Shown here one piece after another: positions 5,645 to 14,287 of a DNA stretch of 28,280 nucleotides. The first letter of the stretch is position 1, and each line of letters begins with the position of its first letter. The translations under genes were made by a program, and so were the position numbers. A model generated the notes under the pieces. That model did no database searches, was not told where the DNA came from, and saw only the letters and a program-made list of their open reading frames with translations. The stretch comes from a virus, in IMG/VR virus record IMGVR_UViG_3300046476_000336, positions 1 to 28,280 of that record; one strand, written 5' to 3'.

Positions 5645-6898
5645 TCAGCTTGTAGGGAATGCCCGATTGGAAACCGTGTAACCGCTGTCAGATGCCGTGC
5701 GGGCGCTACCAACCGTCAGACGGACGCCGCGGCAGTTCCCTACAAAACCATTGGAGGGGCTAGCGCCGGAATTGCCCACGCTCAGAACCTCCGTGCAGTT
5801 GAAGATTGTGCGCAACGTCGTCGAGCTGGCGACCATCGTGCCGTCTTTATAGAGGCGGTATTTAGTGCCATCAAAATCCACGCGCCATCTGGCCCAAGTA
5901 TTGATGACCAGCGTTCCCGCCGAGGATGTAAGTTGCACGATATTATCGCTGCCCGTGGTACTGACATTGAACGCTACCGCATTGGCGTTCTGATATAAGG
6001 CCCATCCAAGCTGCGGCGAATTGAACCAATGAGCAAACCAAAAGTGGGTTCCGGTGACGGTGGTTGGCCGCGCAGTAAAATCAAGAGTGAAATTGACCGC
6101 ACCGATTGTCCACCTCGCATCGTCTGCAAATGAAAGCTGATCAACCGAACCATCAAACAGGAAAGTCGATGTCCCATAGAGCGGCGTTATGCCCGTGTCA
6201 TGCTGGGCGTTCCCACCAACTGTCATACCGCCGCCGCTCTTTTGGTCGGTGAAAACCGCGTTGCCGTCTGCAGCATCGTAGTCGAGCAGCAAATTGACGT
6301 TGCTGTAATACGGGTCTTTGTATGCAATTGTTAACGTGAACGCGGCAAGATCGGCCGTCGCTCCGAGATTGTCGGTCACCCTGATGACAATGCCCGCGTA
6401 GGCCCCGGCGGTCTGAAATCCCGGCGTGCCCGACACTACACCCGTGCTGCTGTTGAGCGTGATGCCGGACGGCAGCGTGCCTGCCGCCACGCTGTAGGTA
6501 TACGGCGAAGTTCCGCCGGATGCGGTAGCGGTGAAACCCGCATAAGTCGAGCCGACGCCATGCTCGTATTCGGTGCCGGTCGTTACCGGAGTGCCGGCTA
6601 TACTTAACGTGAGACCCGCAACTTTCGTGGCATCAGGTGAATCGGTGCAGGTCATCGCCTCAACAATCCCCGTGGCATAGACAAGTCCGGCGTCCCATGC
6701 GTCCCCGCTGCTCGCTGCCTCGAGCATGATCTCGCCGAGATAGGCATCGACGATCTCGCCCACCGATGCCGGGTCGTCAACCAGCGTGGCGAAAACAACA
6801 TTCCCGGTGCCCGCATTGTCCGAGGCCACGGCGGCCTCGGCCAGGTCGGCCGCAATCCCCGAGCGCGGTGGCCGCAGGCTGACATTGCAGACCAGCAT
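5645..6898 (-). CDS. Tail fibre/adhesin with Ig-like and LamG-like domains
   Basis: The 417-residue protein has three parts. Residues 1-95 are of unknown fold. Residues about 118-192 are a putative Ig (He_PIG) domain, marked by GGTSPYTYSVAAGTLPSGI, then SSTGVVSGTP and RVTDNLGATA. Residues about 197-405 resemble a concanavalin A/LamG jelly-roll (LLLDYDAADGNAVFTD, FTLDFTARP, WARWRVDFDGTKYRLYKDG). These are typical surface-binding modules of phage fibres, so host receptor or polysaccharide binding is likely. The ATG directly follows the upstream stop (TGAATG). Confidence 0.7.
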   Translation of the reverse strand: MLVCNVSLRPPRSGIAADLAEAAVASDNAGTGNVVFATLVDDPASVGEIVDAYLGEIMLEAASSGDAWDAGLVYATGIVEAMTCTDSPDATKVAGLTLSIAGTPVTTGTEYEHGVGSTYAGFTATASGGTSPYTYSVAAGTLPSGITLNSSTGVVSGTPGFQTAGAYAGIVIRVTDNLGATADLAAFTLTIAYKDPYYSNVNLLLDYDAADGNAVFTDQKSGGGMTVGGNAQHDTGITPLYGTSTFLFDGSVDQLSFADDARWTIGAVNFTLDFTARPTTVTGTHFWFAHWFNSPQLGWALYQNANAVAFNVSTTGSDNIVQLTSSAGTLVINTWARWRVDFDGTKYRLYKDGTMVASSTTLRTIFNCTEVLSVGNSGASPSNGFVGNCRGVRLTVGSARTASDSGYTVSNRAFPTS

Positions 6899-7969
6899 TC
6901 ATGTCTCGCCGGTTGACAACGATGCGCTGGTGATCGTGTTGATAACTTGATGGGAACCATCTGGTGCCTGCCAGACGACCTGCCATGTGGCACCATCATC
7001 AATCGATGATGCAATTCGAGCGCGAAAATCTCCACTCGACAAATCCAACGCACCACCCGCCATCAAAATTCCATCCGCGTATGTCACGCAGGTCACATAA
7101 GTCATCGGGACTGTCTTTGTCGCCGTGGTTTTTGTGCCATCCTTCAAAATCGTGACATCAATCGAGTTGTCATAGGCAGTAAAATTTATCAGATCATTTA
7201 AATACCACTGCTCGTCGAACTTCGTCGGGATTGCTAGATAACTTTCCACGATCACGCCCCCGCTATCCTTCTTTTCGTAATAGCCATATTTTCCATCAGG
7301 TAACTTCGCGACAGGATTGAGATGCACCATGAACGGCGCCGGTGGGTCCGAATTTGGAACAGGCGGATCGGGATAATTTTCATCGCTGTCATCGCGGAGT
7401 TCGGCCGCTGCCTCCGACCAACTCACACCGTCGCTTGAAACCAACAACCTGTCATAAAGTTTTGTCGCGGTGTGATGATCCGGCTCGGGAAAGTAATATT
7501 CAGTTGAGCTGACGCGGCCATAGAACTTACCCGCATCCAATGCAAAGGCCATGACACGCGAGTCGTTGCCAACATAGTCCGGCCATTGTTTGCGAAACGC
7601 CCTCGTCCAATTATTCCCATTGTGCGAAACCATAATCACCGATCCAGACCCAACTGATCCAGTGGATTCATCTACGATGACAACATTGCCACCAAGAACA
7701 AAGGTTATCTTTCGATTGCCTTCACTATCGACAACCGCCTTGCAGGAACCACCTCCAATATTGGGAGATGGTGCAGATGTTGCATCGCCTTCAATTATAA
7801 AAGCATCAAGATCGCCGAGATCGGAAAACACCTTATGTCCACTCAAATCGTCTTTGCTTTTAATGTTGGCATACAAAACAAACGCGCCGTAGCCGCCGGC
7901 AACGAACACGACTCCAGCCTCCCAACTAACATTTACAATCTGCTGCGTAAGATCGAGCCCAATGGGCAT
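6899..7969 (-). CDS. Tail fibre protein with Asp-box-like repeats
   Basis: A 356-residue, beta-rich protein. Three segments resemble the sialidase Asp-box/BNR motif S-x-D-x-G-x-x-W: SHNGNNW (about 115-121), SSDGVSW (178-184) and SSIDDGATW (321-329). This suggests a beta-propeller such as those in glycan-binding or glycan-cleaving phage proteins. Catalytic sialidase residues cannot be identified. Its start overlaps the upstream stop (TGATG). The gene is visibly richer in A and T than the surrounding tail genes, which suits recent exchange of a host-range module. Confidence 0.55.
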   Translation of the reverse strand: MPIGLDLTQQIVNVSWEAGVVFVAGGYGAFVLYANIKSKDDLSGHKVFSDLGDLDAFIIEGDATSAPSPNIGGGSCKAVVDSEGNRKITFVLGGNVVIVDESTGSVGSGSVIMVSHNGNNWTRAFRKQWPDYVGNDSRVMAFALDAGKFYGRVSSTEYYFPEPDHHTATKLYDRLLVSSDGVSWSEAAAELRDDSDENYPDPPVPNSDPPAPFMVHLNPVAKLPDGKYGYYEKKDSGGVIVESYLAIPTKFDEQWYLNDLINFTAYDNSIDVTILKDGTKTTATKTVPMTYVTCVTYADGILMAGGALDLSSGDFRARIASSIDDGATWQVVWQAPDGSHQVINTITSASLSTGET

Positions 7970-8736
7970 CAGATATCCGTGCGCAGGAACGGCAGCGTCA
8001 CCGACAGGCCGGCCGGCACTGCGCTGTTGGACTGCGTCACCCGGAGCGCATAGCGGTCGCCCTCGGCGAAGTCAGTGGCGGCCGGGATGCTGAACGTGCC
8101 GTCCTGTGCATTGGCAGCGATGGTGATGGTGCCGATCTCGGTTGTGTTCTTCTGGATCGACAGAATGACGGAGGTCGCTCCTACCGGGTTGGCGACATCG
8201 AGGTGGGCATAGGCGTCGGCATTGCCAGCCGCCAGGTTCATGGTCCGGTTGGCAACGCCCTGGAACAGCAGCTCCCCGGCGGTGCGCTGGATGCTGCCGG
8301 GCACGAAGATTGCAGCGTCGTAGTTGACATCGCGCAGCGGCATCCAGAGCGAATAGAGCGGCCCGGTTCCTGTGGCGTTTGGATCAAAGGTGGCCGGTAG
8401 CGCCGGTGTCGTATGGGCCTCAAGCACCTGATAGAAGCCGTTGCCGGCCGAGATCATGTGCCCGCGCGTGTACGGCGTGCTGTTCGTCCACGTTCCTGCA
8501 TATGTGAGTGTAGCGATCGGCAGCGGGATGACTTGCGACGATCCATCGGTGAAATGGAACGTCATGCTGTTCGAGGTATAGGTCACGCTGTCGATGCGCT
8601 TGCCCTCGGCCACGTCGGCGACGAGGTCGACGATGCGCTGATCGACATCGTAGAAATTGCCGTCGACCTGGGCCGCGCTGTTCGGCGTGCCCGTGCCCGT
8701 GCCCCACGCGCCGGTCGAGACGTAAACGATCGTCAT
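7969..8736 (-). CDS. Tail fibre-like protein
   Basis: The 255-residue protein starts with a Gly/Thr-rich segment (STGAWGTGTGTPNSAAQVD) and a short helix (DVDQRIVDLVADVAEGKRI), a common layout for the N-terminal anchor of phage fibres. The middle (TWTNSTPYTRGHMISAGNGF, then YQVLEAHTT) resembles small carbohydrate-binding modules that recur in tail proteins. The C-terminal 110 residues are beta-rich. AGGGA lies seven bases before the ATG. It precedes the two adhesin genes and probably forms part of the same tip or fibre complex. Confidence 0.6.
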   Translation of the reverse strand: MTIVYVSTGAWGTGTGTPNSAAQVDGNFYDVDQRIVDLVADVAEGKRIDSVTYTSNSMTFHFTDGSSQVIPLPIATLTYAGTWTNSTPYTRGHMISAGNGFYQVLEAHTTPALPATFDPNATGTGPLYSLWMPLRDVNYDAAIFVPGSIQRTAGELLFQGVANRTMNLAAGNADAYAHLDVANPVGATSVILSIQKNTTEIGTITIAANAQDGTFSIPAATDFAEGDRYALRVTQSNSAVPAGLSVTLPFLRTDI

Positions 8737-8738
8737 GA

Positions 8739-9191
8739 TTATTCCCTGGCGTTCGGATTCTTCTTGATTATGTCTTTGTTCCTAATCTCGACGTTGTTGG
8801 TTTCCTCGACGCGGGCATAATCGGTCTTGGTCGTCACCTTGCCGCCCTGGTTAGGAACGAAGACGTTGCCCTGGATGCTTCCCACCGACGGGTCGACCGT
8901 CCAAATCTTGTTGGCGACATGCATGTCAACAAAATTGTTCCGGTTGACCGTGCCGTTGTCGTCCTGCTGATAGATGCGCACCTCGTCGACGCGCCGCTGT
9001 GTTTCCTGCGGCCTGGTGTTTGAGGTGCTGACACTCCAACTATACGGCAGATCCACGGTCTTGCCACTCGAGCCTTTGATGACGCAAACACCCTTGGTCG
9101 GATCGCTCGACGAGGGCGGCAGCGACCGCGACGGTGTCGGCCGGATGTTGGGAAACACGGCTGGCCGGACGACGACTTCGAAGCCCGCCAT
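8739..9191 (-). CDS. Unrecognised tail-region protein
   Basis: A 150-residue protein (from the ATG at 9191) with a Pro/Ser-rich N-terminus (VRPAVFPNIRPTPSRSLPPS) and a polar, probably beta body (WSVSTSNTRPQET, VRIYQQDDNGTVNRNN, KIWTVDPSVGSIQGNVF). The C-terminus is Lys/Asn rich. The ATG overlaps the tail-hub stop by one base (TGATG); a GTG one codon upstream is an alternative. Its place between hub and fibre genes suggests a fibre-attachment or tip accessory protein. No family was recognised. Confidence 0.55.
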   Translation of the reverse strand: MAGFEVVVRPAVFPNIRPTPSRSLPPSSSDPTKGVCVIKGSSGKTVDLPYSWSVSTSNTRPQETQRRVDEVRIYQQDDNGTVNRNNFVDMHVANKIWTVDPSVGSIQGNVFVPNQGGKVTTKTDYARVEETNNVEIRNKDIIKKNPNARE

Positions 9192-11185
9192 CACACCGCC
9201 TCGAGGTCAATGCCGGTGGGGATTTTCAGGTCGGTGACCTGCAGCTCGTAGTCGCTTGCGAATCCGCTGGTCATGCTCTTGAGCTTGAAGGTCGCGCGCG
9301 TCTCGTATTGCTTCAACAGGTTCTTGAGATATTCGGTGCGCACCGCGACCGCGGCCTCGGCCGCAACCTTGAAGGCGCTGTCGCTGACGTTGCTTGAAGT
9401 TGCGCCTTGTGACTTCACTATATTATCATTGAGCGCCGCCTCCTGCTCGTCCGGCCCAAATTCGACGACGAGGTCGGTCTCGATCACGTCCTCCGCTCGC
9501 AACGGCGACATAAAGTTGATGCCATCGTCGTTCGGTGCGGCATCCGGCGGTTGATATCCGACCGACGAATCGAACTCAGTCGGGACCACCGTGCGACCGA
9601 CGAACTGCTGATAGTCGGCGCCGGCATAAGCGGTCACGCAATAGCTCGGCGTGCCTGATGTTGTCGCCACCGTGCCGCCGCGGCCGATGGGGCAACCGAT
9701 GCGGACCTCGCAATTGATATGCCCGTCGGAGCCGTCGAGCGCGAGCGAATAGCCGATGATCTTGCCCGTCGCCTCGCCCACGCGCGGCTCAATCAAGAAC
9801 AGATTCTTGCGCAGCGTAATCTCAGACATGCGCGCCAGCTTTGGTGCAAACGCGATCTCGACCGCCCGCGCCCGCTTCATCAGGTTTGCCCGCGCCAGCG
9901 CGATCAGGTGTTCCAAGCTCTGGTTCCCGCGCGGTGTCGCGATGTAGGACCGCCGCGCCGGATCGCCGATGATTCCGCCTTCGGTCAGATTGACCGACTT
10001 GACATCGTCGATGCGCAGTGCCTCGCCGTCCTCGGGATCGGTCAGGATCGGCTGCACGTCGGCATATAGCGAGAACGACACCCGCTCGGTGCATTGCCGC
10101 CCGGCGGTGTAGCCCGCGATCAACGTCGCCTGCACGCCCTGCATCGGGATGAAGCTGTCGACGCTCGAAAAGTTGCGGCTGAACGACGAGGTGTAGAGCA
10201 GGCCGTCGCCGTCGTGGCTGTACGACACGTTGATGTCGTCGGCGGTGACAATGCCGCCGACACCGATGTTGGCGTGTGCGCCGCAATAGCTTGTCGTCTG
10301 TGTGTATGTGGTTCGGCTGCTGTCGCCGTCAGCCCACTTGACGATCAGTGTCACGCCTTCGGTCTTGCTCTTGACCGTGTAATCACCAATGTCGTAGGCG
10401 GTCGATTCCGCGACCTGCCAACCATCGCCAATACCGGCCCCATTCTTCGGCCAATCCGAGGCCGACAGTGTGTACGAATTGATGATGCCGTTGGTGACGC
10501 CAGGCCAGCGCGAGAGCAGATAGCCGGTCAGGTCGACGGTGCCGCCGGCTTGTTGCGTCCAAGTATATTCGGCGCTGACATCGACGCGCGCCAGCGGCCC
10601 AGACGTGAGCGTCAAGCCGAGCCCGTCATAGAGCACCTTGCCGGTGTCGCTGGTGCCGTCGAACTCGACCAGGCCGTCCTCGCCGGTGAGCTCGTCCGAC
10701 ACGGTGATGACATGGGTCTCGCGATCGTAATGCCATATCTTGGTGTAGCCCTCGAGCACTACATCGGGATCGTCGCGCCGCGCCGGGTCGATCACCGCCT
10801 CGTCGTAATGCGGCAGCACCCGCAGCGTGTCGGCAACCGCGGCCTTCTGCGCCACCACATCGATCGGCCGCGCCACGAATTCCAGCGTGACCAGCTCCTC
10901 GAATATGCTGGTCGGGATGCCGACGAGCCGGCCGCGGAACTTGATCAAGGCCGGGCCGCAGTCGAACGCGAACCACGCCCAGATTTTGCGGCCGGGACCG
11001 AGCAGCCCGATCGCGTCGCCGGCGACGTTGACCGGCCGGCGCACGACCACGGTCAGGCTCGCCGGGTCGCCCTCGTCCTGCTTGAGCGTGAACGAGAACA
11101 CCTGCTCGTCCCAGCGCATGTGCTCGGAGCCGAACACGGTTTCGGTCGCATCGATCCAAGCGAAATACGGCAAGCCGGCTGGCAT
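9191..11185 (-). CDS. Tail tip/baseplate hub protein
   Basis: The 664-residue protein follows the distal-tail gene, the normal place of the tail-tip hub. The N-terminus is beta-rich, with FSFTLKQDEGDPASLTVVV and RPVNVAGDAIGLLGPGRKIW, then FRGRLVGIPTS, the pattern of hub-fold domains that open with paired beta layers. The long middle is rich in Thr/Tyr/Gly strands. The C-terminal part has an Ala/Glu helix (AAEAAVAVRTEYLKNLLKQY, about 610-629) before a final beta segment. It probably closes the tail tube and carries the fibres. Hub identity rests mainly on size, fold pattern and position. Confidence 0.65.
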   Translation of the reverse strand: MPAGLPYFAWIDATETVFGSEHMRWDEQVFSFTLKQDEGDPASLTVVVRRPVNVAGDAIGLLGPGRKIWAWFAFDCGPALIKFRGRLVGIPTSIFEELVTLEFVARPIDVVAQKAAVADTLRVLPHYDEAVIDPARRDDPDVVLEGYTKIWHYDRETHVITVSDELTGEDGLVEFDGTSDTGKVLYDGLGLTLTSGPLARVDVSAEYTWTQQAGGTVDLTGYLLSRWPGVTNGIINSYTLSASDWPKNGAGIGDGWQVAESTAYDIGDYTVKSKTEGVTLIVKWADGDSSRTTYTQTTSYCGAHANIGVGGIVTADDINVSYSHDGDGLLYTSSFSRNFSSVDSFIPMQGVQATLIAGYTAGRQCTERVSFSLYADVQPILTDPEDGEALRIDDVKSVNLTEGGIIGDPARRSYIATPRGNQSLEHLIALARANLMKRARAVEIAFAPKLARMSEITLRKNLFLIEPRVGEATGKIIGYSLALDGSDGHINCEVRIGCPIGRGGTVATTSGTPSYCVTAYAGADYQQFVGRTVVPTEFDSSVGYQPPDAAPNDDGINFMSPLRAEDVIETDLVVEFGPDEQEAALNDNIVKSQGATSSNVSDSAFKVAAEAAVAVRTEYLKNLLKQYETRATFKLKSMTSGFASDYELQVTDLKIPTGIDLEAV

Positions 11186-11563
11186 CTATTGCCTCTGCTC
11201 GGCCTCGAGCTGCCAGGCGATCTCGGCCGCCCACTCGTCGCGCGAGGTGTTCCACGTCGTGACCTTGGCGAGAATGGTCAGCACGTCGCCCGCCGTATTG
11301 GAGGCGCCGAGGCCGGGGATGCAGGTGATGGTGATGTCCTGCCCCGGCCACACGTCGGTGAGCTCGGGCACCTCGTGGTCGGTGCAGGTGATTGACACCT
11401 TGTATTGCCGGAACTGCGCGATCGAGATATCGGCGAGCGCGCCGCGGCAATCGCGCGCCAGGTTCTTGGCCTGGTCGATCGGCTCCAAGGTCATGGTGAT
11501 GCCACGCACGGCATACTGCGAGAAACTGATGTCGTCGATCGCAAGCAGCGTATAGGCGGACAT
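11186..11563 (-). CDS. Distal tail-like minor tail protein
   Basis: A 125-residue protein between the tape measure and the hub. ISFSQYAVRGITMTLEPIDQ near the N-terminus, then KVSITCTDHEVPELTDVWPG and ITCIPGLG, suggests a small beta-barrel tail protein, and the position is that of the distal tail protein in siphophages. The start overlaps the tape-measure stop (TGATG) and its stop directly precedes the hub start. It probably forms a ring joining tail tube and tip. Confidence 0.6.
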   Translation of the reverse strand: MSAYTLLAIDDISFSQYAVRGITMTLEPIDQAKNLARDCRGALADISIAQFRQYKVSITCTDHEVPELTDVWPGQDITITCIPGLGASNTAGDVLTILAKVTTWNTSRDEWAAEIAWQLEAEQRQ

Positions 11564-13110
11564 CAGGCGTACCGACTCGGCTTGCGGCCACCGGAGCGGA
11601 CCTGTGCCAGCGTCGCCGCCCGGTGCAATTGCTCGACCACGTCGGACGAGGCGCGCAGGCCGCCGATCGCCGGCAGGCCGGGGAAGGCAATGGTGACATT
11701 ACTGCCACCCGCGAGACCACCAGTGGCAAACGCCGGCATCGAACCGCGCACCATGCCGCCGAGCGCAAACCGGCCCATGCCGTCGAGCACCCGGCTCAAG
11801 TCACCGCCCGAGCGCCGCAGCGCCTCGAGGAACGACAGCACACCGGGCTGCGCGACCGCGGCCGCCGGTGTGATGTATTCGCCGCGCGACACCCAGGCGA
11901 GATTGCTGTCCGAGGTGCCGGTGCCGCGGCCGCCAATGAAGCCGCCGCTGGCAAAACCTTGGTCGACATTGGGACCACCGCCGCCACCGCCACCAAGCCC
12001 CAACGCATTTTTTATCTTCTGGCCGAGGATGGCCGCATTGGCGACTACGCTCTGACCGAACTTGCCGAAGTCGTTAAGGATGGCGTCCCATAAACTCACG
12101 TCCGGCGTCAGTCCGTTTTTAATTCCGGCGAGAACAGCGTCGGCAAAAGCCGACCCGGCGGCCGATCCCATCGCGGTAATGATCGGCAATATCACTTGGC
12201 CCAACGCGCTGAGTGCCGGGGCAAGCCGACTGCCGGCGTTGGCGATTGCCTGATCGAGCGGCATATTCTGGAAATCTGAAACAATGCCCTGCAGCACTGG
12301 CCGGAAGGCAGTCAGGATTTGGGCAAAGGCCGGCGCTGCAATGGCACCTATCTTGTCGAAAAACGCCGATAACAGTGAGGTGAACTGATTCCACCCTTGC
12401 GCCATTTCCTGCAGCGCCTGCTGATTGCTGCTTGTGAGCGTCAACCCGAGCCGGTCGGCCTCGGCTGCCATCTCCCTGAGTTTTGCACTGCCTTGACTAA
12501 GCGTCGCGATTGTTTCCGGCGACAATCCCAGCGCCTTGCCGATCTGTGCTCGCTCTAGGTCAGTGCCGAGGTTCTTGAAAATGTCGGCGAGTCTAGACCA
12601 TTGATCCGCAGCAGGTACCCTGGCGAGGGATACCAGCAGCTCATCAACCCGTTCCTTCAACGTGATCGCCGGCAAAGCCGCTACTTTTAAGCCCTTGCCA
12701 ATATCCTCGAGTTGCTGCTGGATGGCTTGCTGCTTGGCCGCCTGTTCCCCTGCTGCCGCAATATTCTCCGACAATTTGCCGAACTCGGAGGCAAACTGCT
12801 TGAGCGCGGTGCCGCCCCTGGCAAACACGTTCGATAGCGCCGATAAATTCTGGAAGGTTTGACCGCTGACCCTTTGTAATTGAGTGAGAGCTTTTTCGGT
12901 TTCCTCGGCAGCGTTGGCAAACTCAAGTACCTTTTTGGTAGCGACAACGATACCGGCGCCAATCCCGACGGCAAACACTGCCGATAATTTGGTGGCCGCC
13001 TCGGCGATGCCGAGAAATGCATTCCGGCCGGCCAGGCCGATGTTGTACATTTGCGACTGGACCTCTTCGCTTCCATCCAGCGCGATCTCTACCGCTAGCT
13101 TTTCAACCAT
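11563..13110 (-). CDS. Tail tape measure protein
   Basis: The 515-residue protein has the typical layout: an N-terminal VEIALDGSEEVQSQMYNIG segment, Ala-rich hydrophobic helices (FAVGIGAGIVVATKK), a long helical middle (LSENIAAAGEQAAKQQAIQ, QLEDIGKGLK), hydrophobic segments near 290-330, a poly-Gly stretch (LGLGGGGGGG) and a Gly-rich end with FASGGFIGGRGTGTSDSN, LAWVSRGEYITPAAAV and FALGGMVRG, recurrent in tape-measure C-termini. By the usual proportion between tape measure and tail length, this short protein implies a short non-contractile tail. It follows the tail-chaperone genes as expected. Confidence 0.85.
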   Translation of the reverse strand: MVEKLAVEIALDGSEEVQSQMYNIGLAGRNAFLGIAEAATKLSAVFAVGIGAGIVVATKKVLEFANAAEETEKALTQLQRVSGQTFQNLSALSNVFARGGTALKQFASEFGKLSENIAAAGEQAAKQQAIQQQLEDIGKGLKVAALPAITLKERVDELLVSLARVPAADQWSRLADIFKNLGTDLERAQIGKALGLSPETIATLSQGSAKLREMAAEADRLGLTLTSSNQQALQEMAQGWNQFTSLLSAFFDKIGAIAAPAFAQILTAFRPVLQGIVSDFQNMPLDQAIANAGSRLAPALSALGQVILPIITAMGSAAGSAFADAVLAGIKNGLTPDVSLWDAILNDFGKFGQSVVANAAILGQKIKNALGLGGGGGGGPNVDQGFASGGFIGGRGTGTSDSNLAWVSRGEYITPAAAVAQPGVLSFLEALRRSGGDLSRVLDGMGRFALGGMVRGSMPAFATGGLAGGSNVTIAFPGLPAIGGLRASSDVVEQLHRAATLAQVRSGGRKPSRYA

Positions 13111-13112
13111 GC

Positions 13113-13673
13113 TTACTTGCCTCGGAAGTGCTTGGCGAAGATCGCCGCAAAACCCGCGACGTGTTTCTTGACGATCTCGAAGATGCGAAACTTTTTCGGA
13201 ATGCGCGCCGACTTGACGCCGATATAGAGCGGTTTGCGGTGGCGGTCCTTATCGTTGGCATCGAACAGCATCGGCTGACCGCGGACGGTGGCCGAGACCA
13301 GTTTCTTGCCCGACCGGCTGGCGGTCGGTGCGCCGTGCGTGGTCGGTATCCACAGCAGCGGCTTGCCCTGGATGGTCGCGCCGTGTTCGAACACGCCGGC
13401 AATGCCGTACCGGTGGAAGATGACGGCCTTTGCTTTCAACGACGGTGCGCCGCCTTCGGTCGCATCCTTTGTCAGATATTGCAGCCCGCTTTGCCACTTC
13501 GCATGCCGGAACCCCGGCCCGGCGGCGCCGATGTTTTGGCGGCCTTCCTGCACTGCATCGGCGGCGACCTCACGCAGCGCCGCGACCGCAGCCGTCGCCA
13601 CGGCCTGCTGATCCTCGCGGATTTTCAGCAACCAGAGCGGCTCATCGAATTTGACTCTTAATTTCATGGGCAT
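13113..13673 (-). CDS. DUF6441-like phage tail-region protein
   Basis: A 186-residue protein with LREVAADAVQEGRQNIGAAG, FHRYGIAGVFEHGATIQGKP and LLWIPTTHGAP. The 'hydrophobic-EHGATI-P-LWIPT' core recalls the DUF6441 family of phage proteins encoded near tape measures; I am moderately sure of the name. The C-terminus is Lys/Arg rich (KSARIPKKFRIFEIVKKH). It lies between the tail chaperones and the tape measure, starts in a TGATG overlap, and could act in tail assembly or as a minor tail component. A second in-frame ATG two codons later is a possible start. Confidence 0.6.
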   Translation of the reverse strand: MPMKLRVKFDEPLWLLKIREDQQAVATAAVAALREVAADAVQEGRQNIGAAGPGFRHAKWQSGLQYLTKDATEGGAPSLKAKAVIFHRYGIAGVFEHGATIQGKPLLWIPTTHGAPTASRSGKKLVSATVRGQPMLFDANDKDRHRKPLYIGVKSARIPKKFRIFEIVKKHVAGFAAIFAKHFRGK

Positions 13674-13825
13674 CAGTTGCCCAAATCCTTCAAAGTTTTT
13701 TCGATCACCTTGCTGTCGCCCTGCGAGCCTATGGCGGCGATCATCAAGGCGTCGGCCCGTTCGATGCGGTCGAGTTTGCCGCTGAATTCGAGAAAGGCCA
13801 CGATCTGCCGCGGCGTCAGCGTCAT
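13673..13825 (-). CDS. Tail assembly chaperone, T-like downstream segment
   Basis: A 50-residue ORF (MTLTPRQIVAFLEFSGKLD, then ALMIAAIGSQGDSK, VIEKTLKDLGN) that resembles the second part of siphophage tail chaperones. It overlaps the upstream gene by ATGA, in the -1 frame relative to it. The same frame stays open upstream of the ATG and reads GATADIAIAITALIRRGF, then PPDYA, natural-looking protein, whereas the upstream gene's overlapping end is a low-complexity SPSPSPPSSG tail. The segment may therefore be made mainly as a frameshifted extension, as for lambda gpG-T, or by coupled reinitiation. A canonical slippery heptamer in the right phase was not found. Confidence 0.6.
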   Translation of the reverse strand: MTLTPRQIVAFLEFSGKLDRIERADALMIAAIGSQGDSKVIEKTLKDLGN

Positions 13826-14286
13826 TGCATAGTCAGGTGGGAATCCTCGCCGGATGAGGGCGGTGATGGCGATGGCGATGTCCGCAGTCGCACCTTGACG
13901 GTTTTGCTTTCCCCTTCGCCCGCTCCCAGGAGCGCCGCCACCGTTTCGACGAAGGAGCTCAACCCGTTTGGGAATGTCAGCCCGATAATTGCTTTCAATA
14001 ATTTCAACTGGTCTTCGACCAGCAACGTGGCGGCATGCTGCTCATATTTTTCCTCGCCGAGGTGGCCACAGCCCGCCGCAATGATCGGGCCGATGGCACC
14101 GCCGAACCGCTCGATCAACTGCGATCCAATGTCGGCACCGCCGCCGAGCAATGACCCGAGTTCGGGAAAGCGCGCCACAATGGACGCAATGGCATTGCCG
14201 TGGAGGCCGCGCACGGTGATCCGGTTGCCGTCGATCTTGACTATCTCGACCGCCGTCGAGGGCGCAATGTCCAGAAGGTCTGCCAT
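13822..14286 (-). CDS. Tail assembly chaperone, G-like
   Basis: A 154-residue protein located just after the major tail gene and before the tape measure, the standard place for tail chaperones. Residues 1-130 are a helical/beta protein (APSTAVEIVKIDGNRITVRG, ASIVARFPELGSLL, LVEDQLKLLKAIIGLTFPN). From about 127 it becomes Ser/Pro rich (RTSPSPSPPSSGEDSHLTMQ), probably reading past the point where ribosomes shift frame. The -1 frame contains the T-like segment. The region GGGGAAAGCAAAAC (minus strand, 13914-13901) is the most slip-prone stretch seen. Confidence 0.65.
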   Translation of the reverse strand: MADLLDIAPSTAVEIVKIDGNRITVRGLHGNAIASIVARFPELGSLLGGGADIGSQLIERFGGAIGPIIAAGCGHLGEEKYEQHAATLLVEDQLKLLKAIIGLTFPNGLSSFVETVAALLGAGEGESKTVKVRLRTSPSPSPPSSGEDSHLTMQ

Positions 14287-14287
14287 G

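Noticed and set aside
10094-11395. Long plus-strand ORF (433 codons) opposite the tail-hub gene
   Set aside because: It is antisense to a well-supported structural gene, rich in Arg/Ala/His/Gly without domain pattern, and is explained by the lack of stops in GC-rich DNA.
10626-11768. Minus-strand ORF of 380 codons in another frame over the hub, distal tail and tape-measure genes
   Set aside because: Arg-rich shadow crossing three real gene boundaries.
13901-13914. GGGAAAG, the lambda G-T slippery heptamer, in the chaperone overlap
   Set aside because: It is present on the minus strand, but the upstream gene reads GGG GAA AGC, so the tandem-slip phase is wrong for a -1 shift; kept only as a possible slip-prone region.
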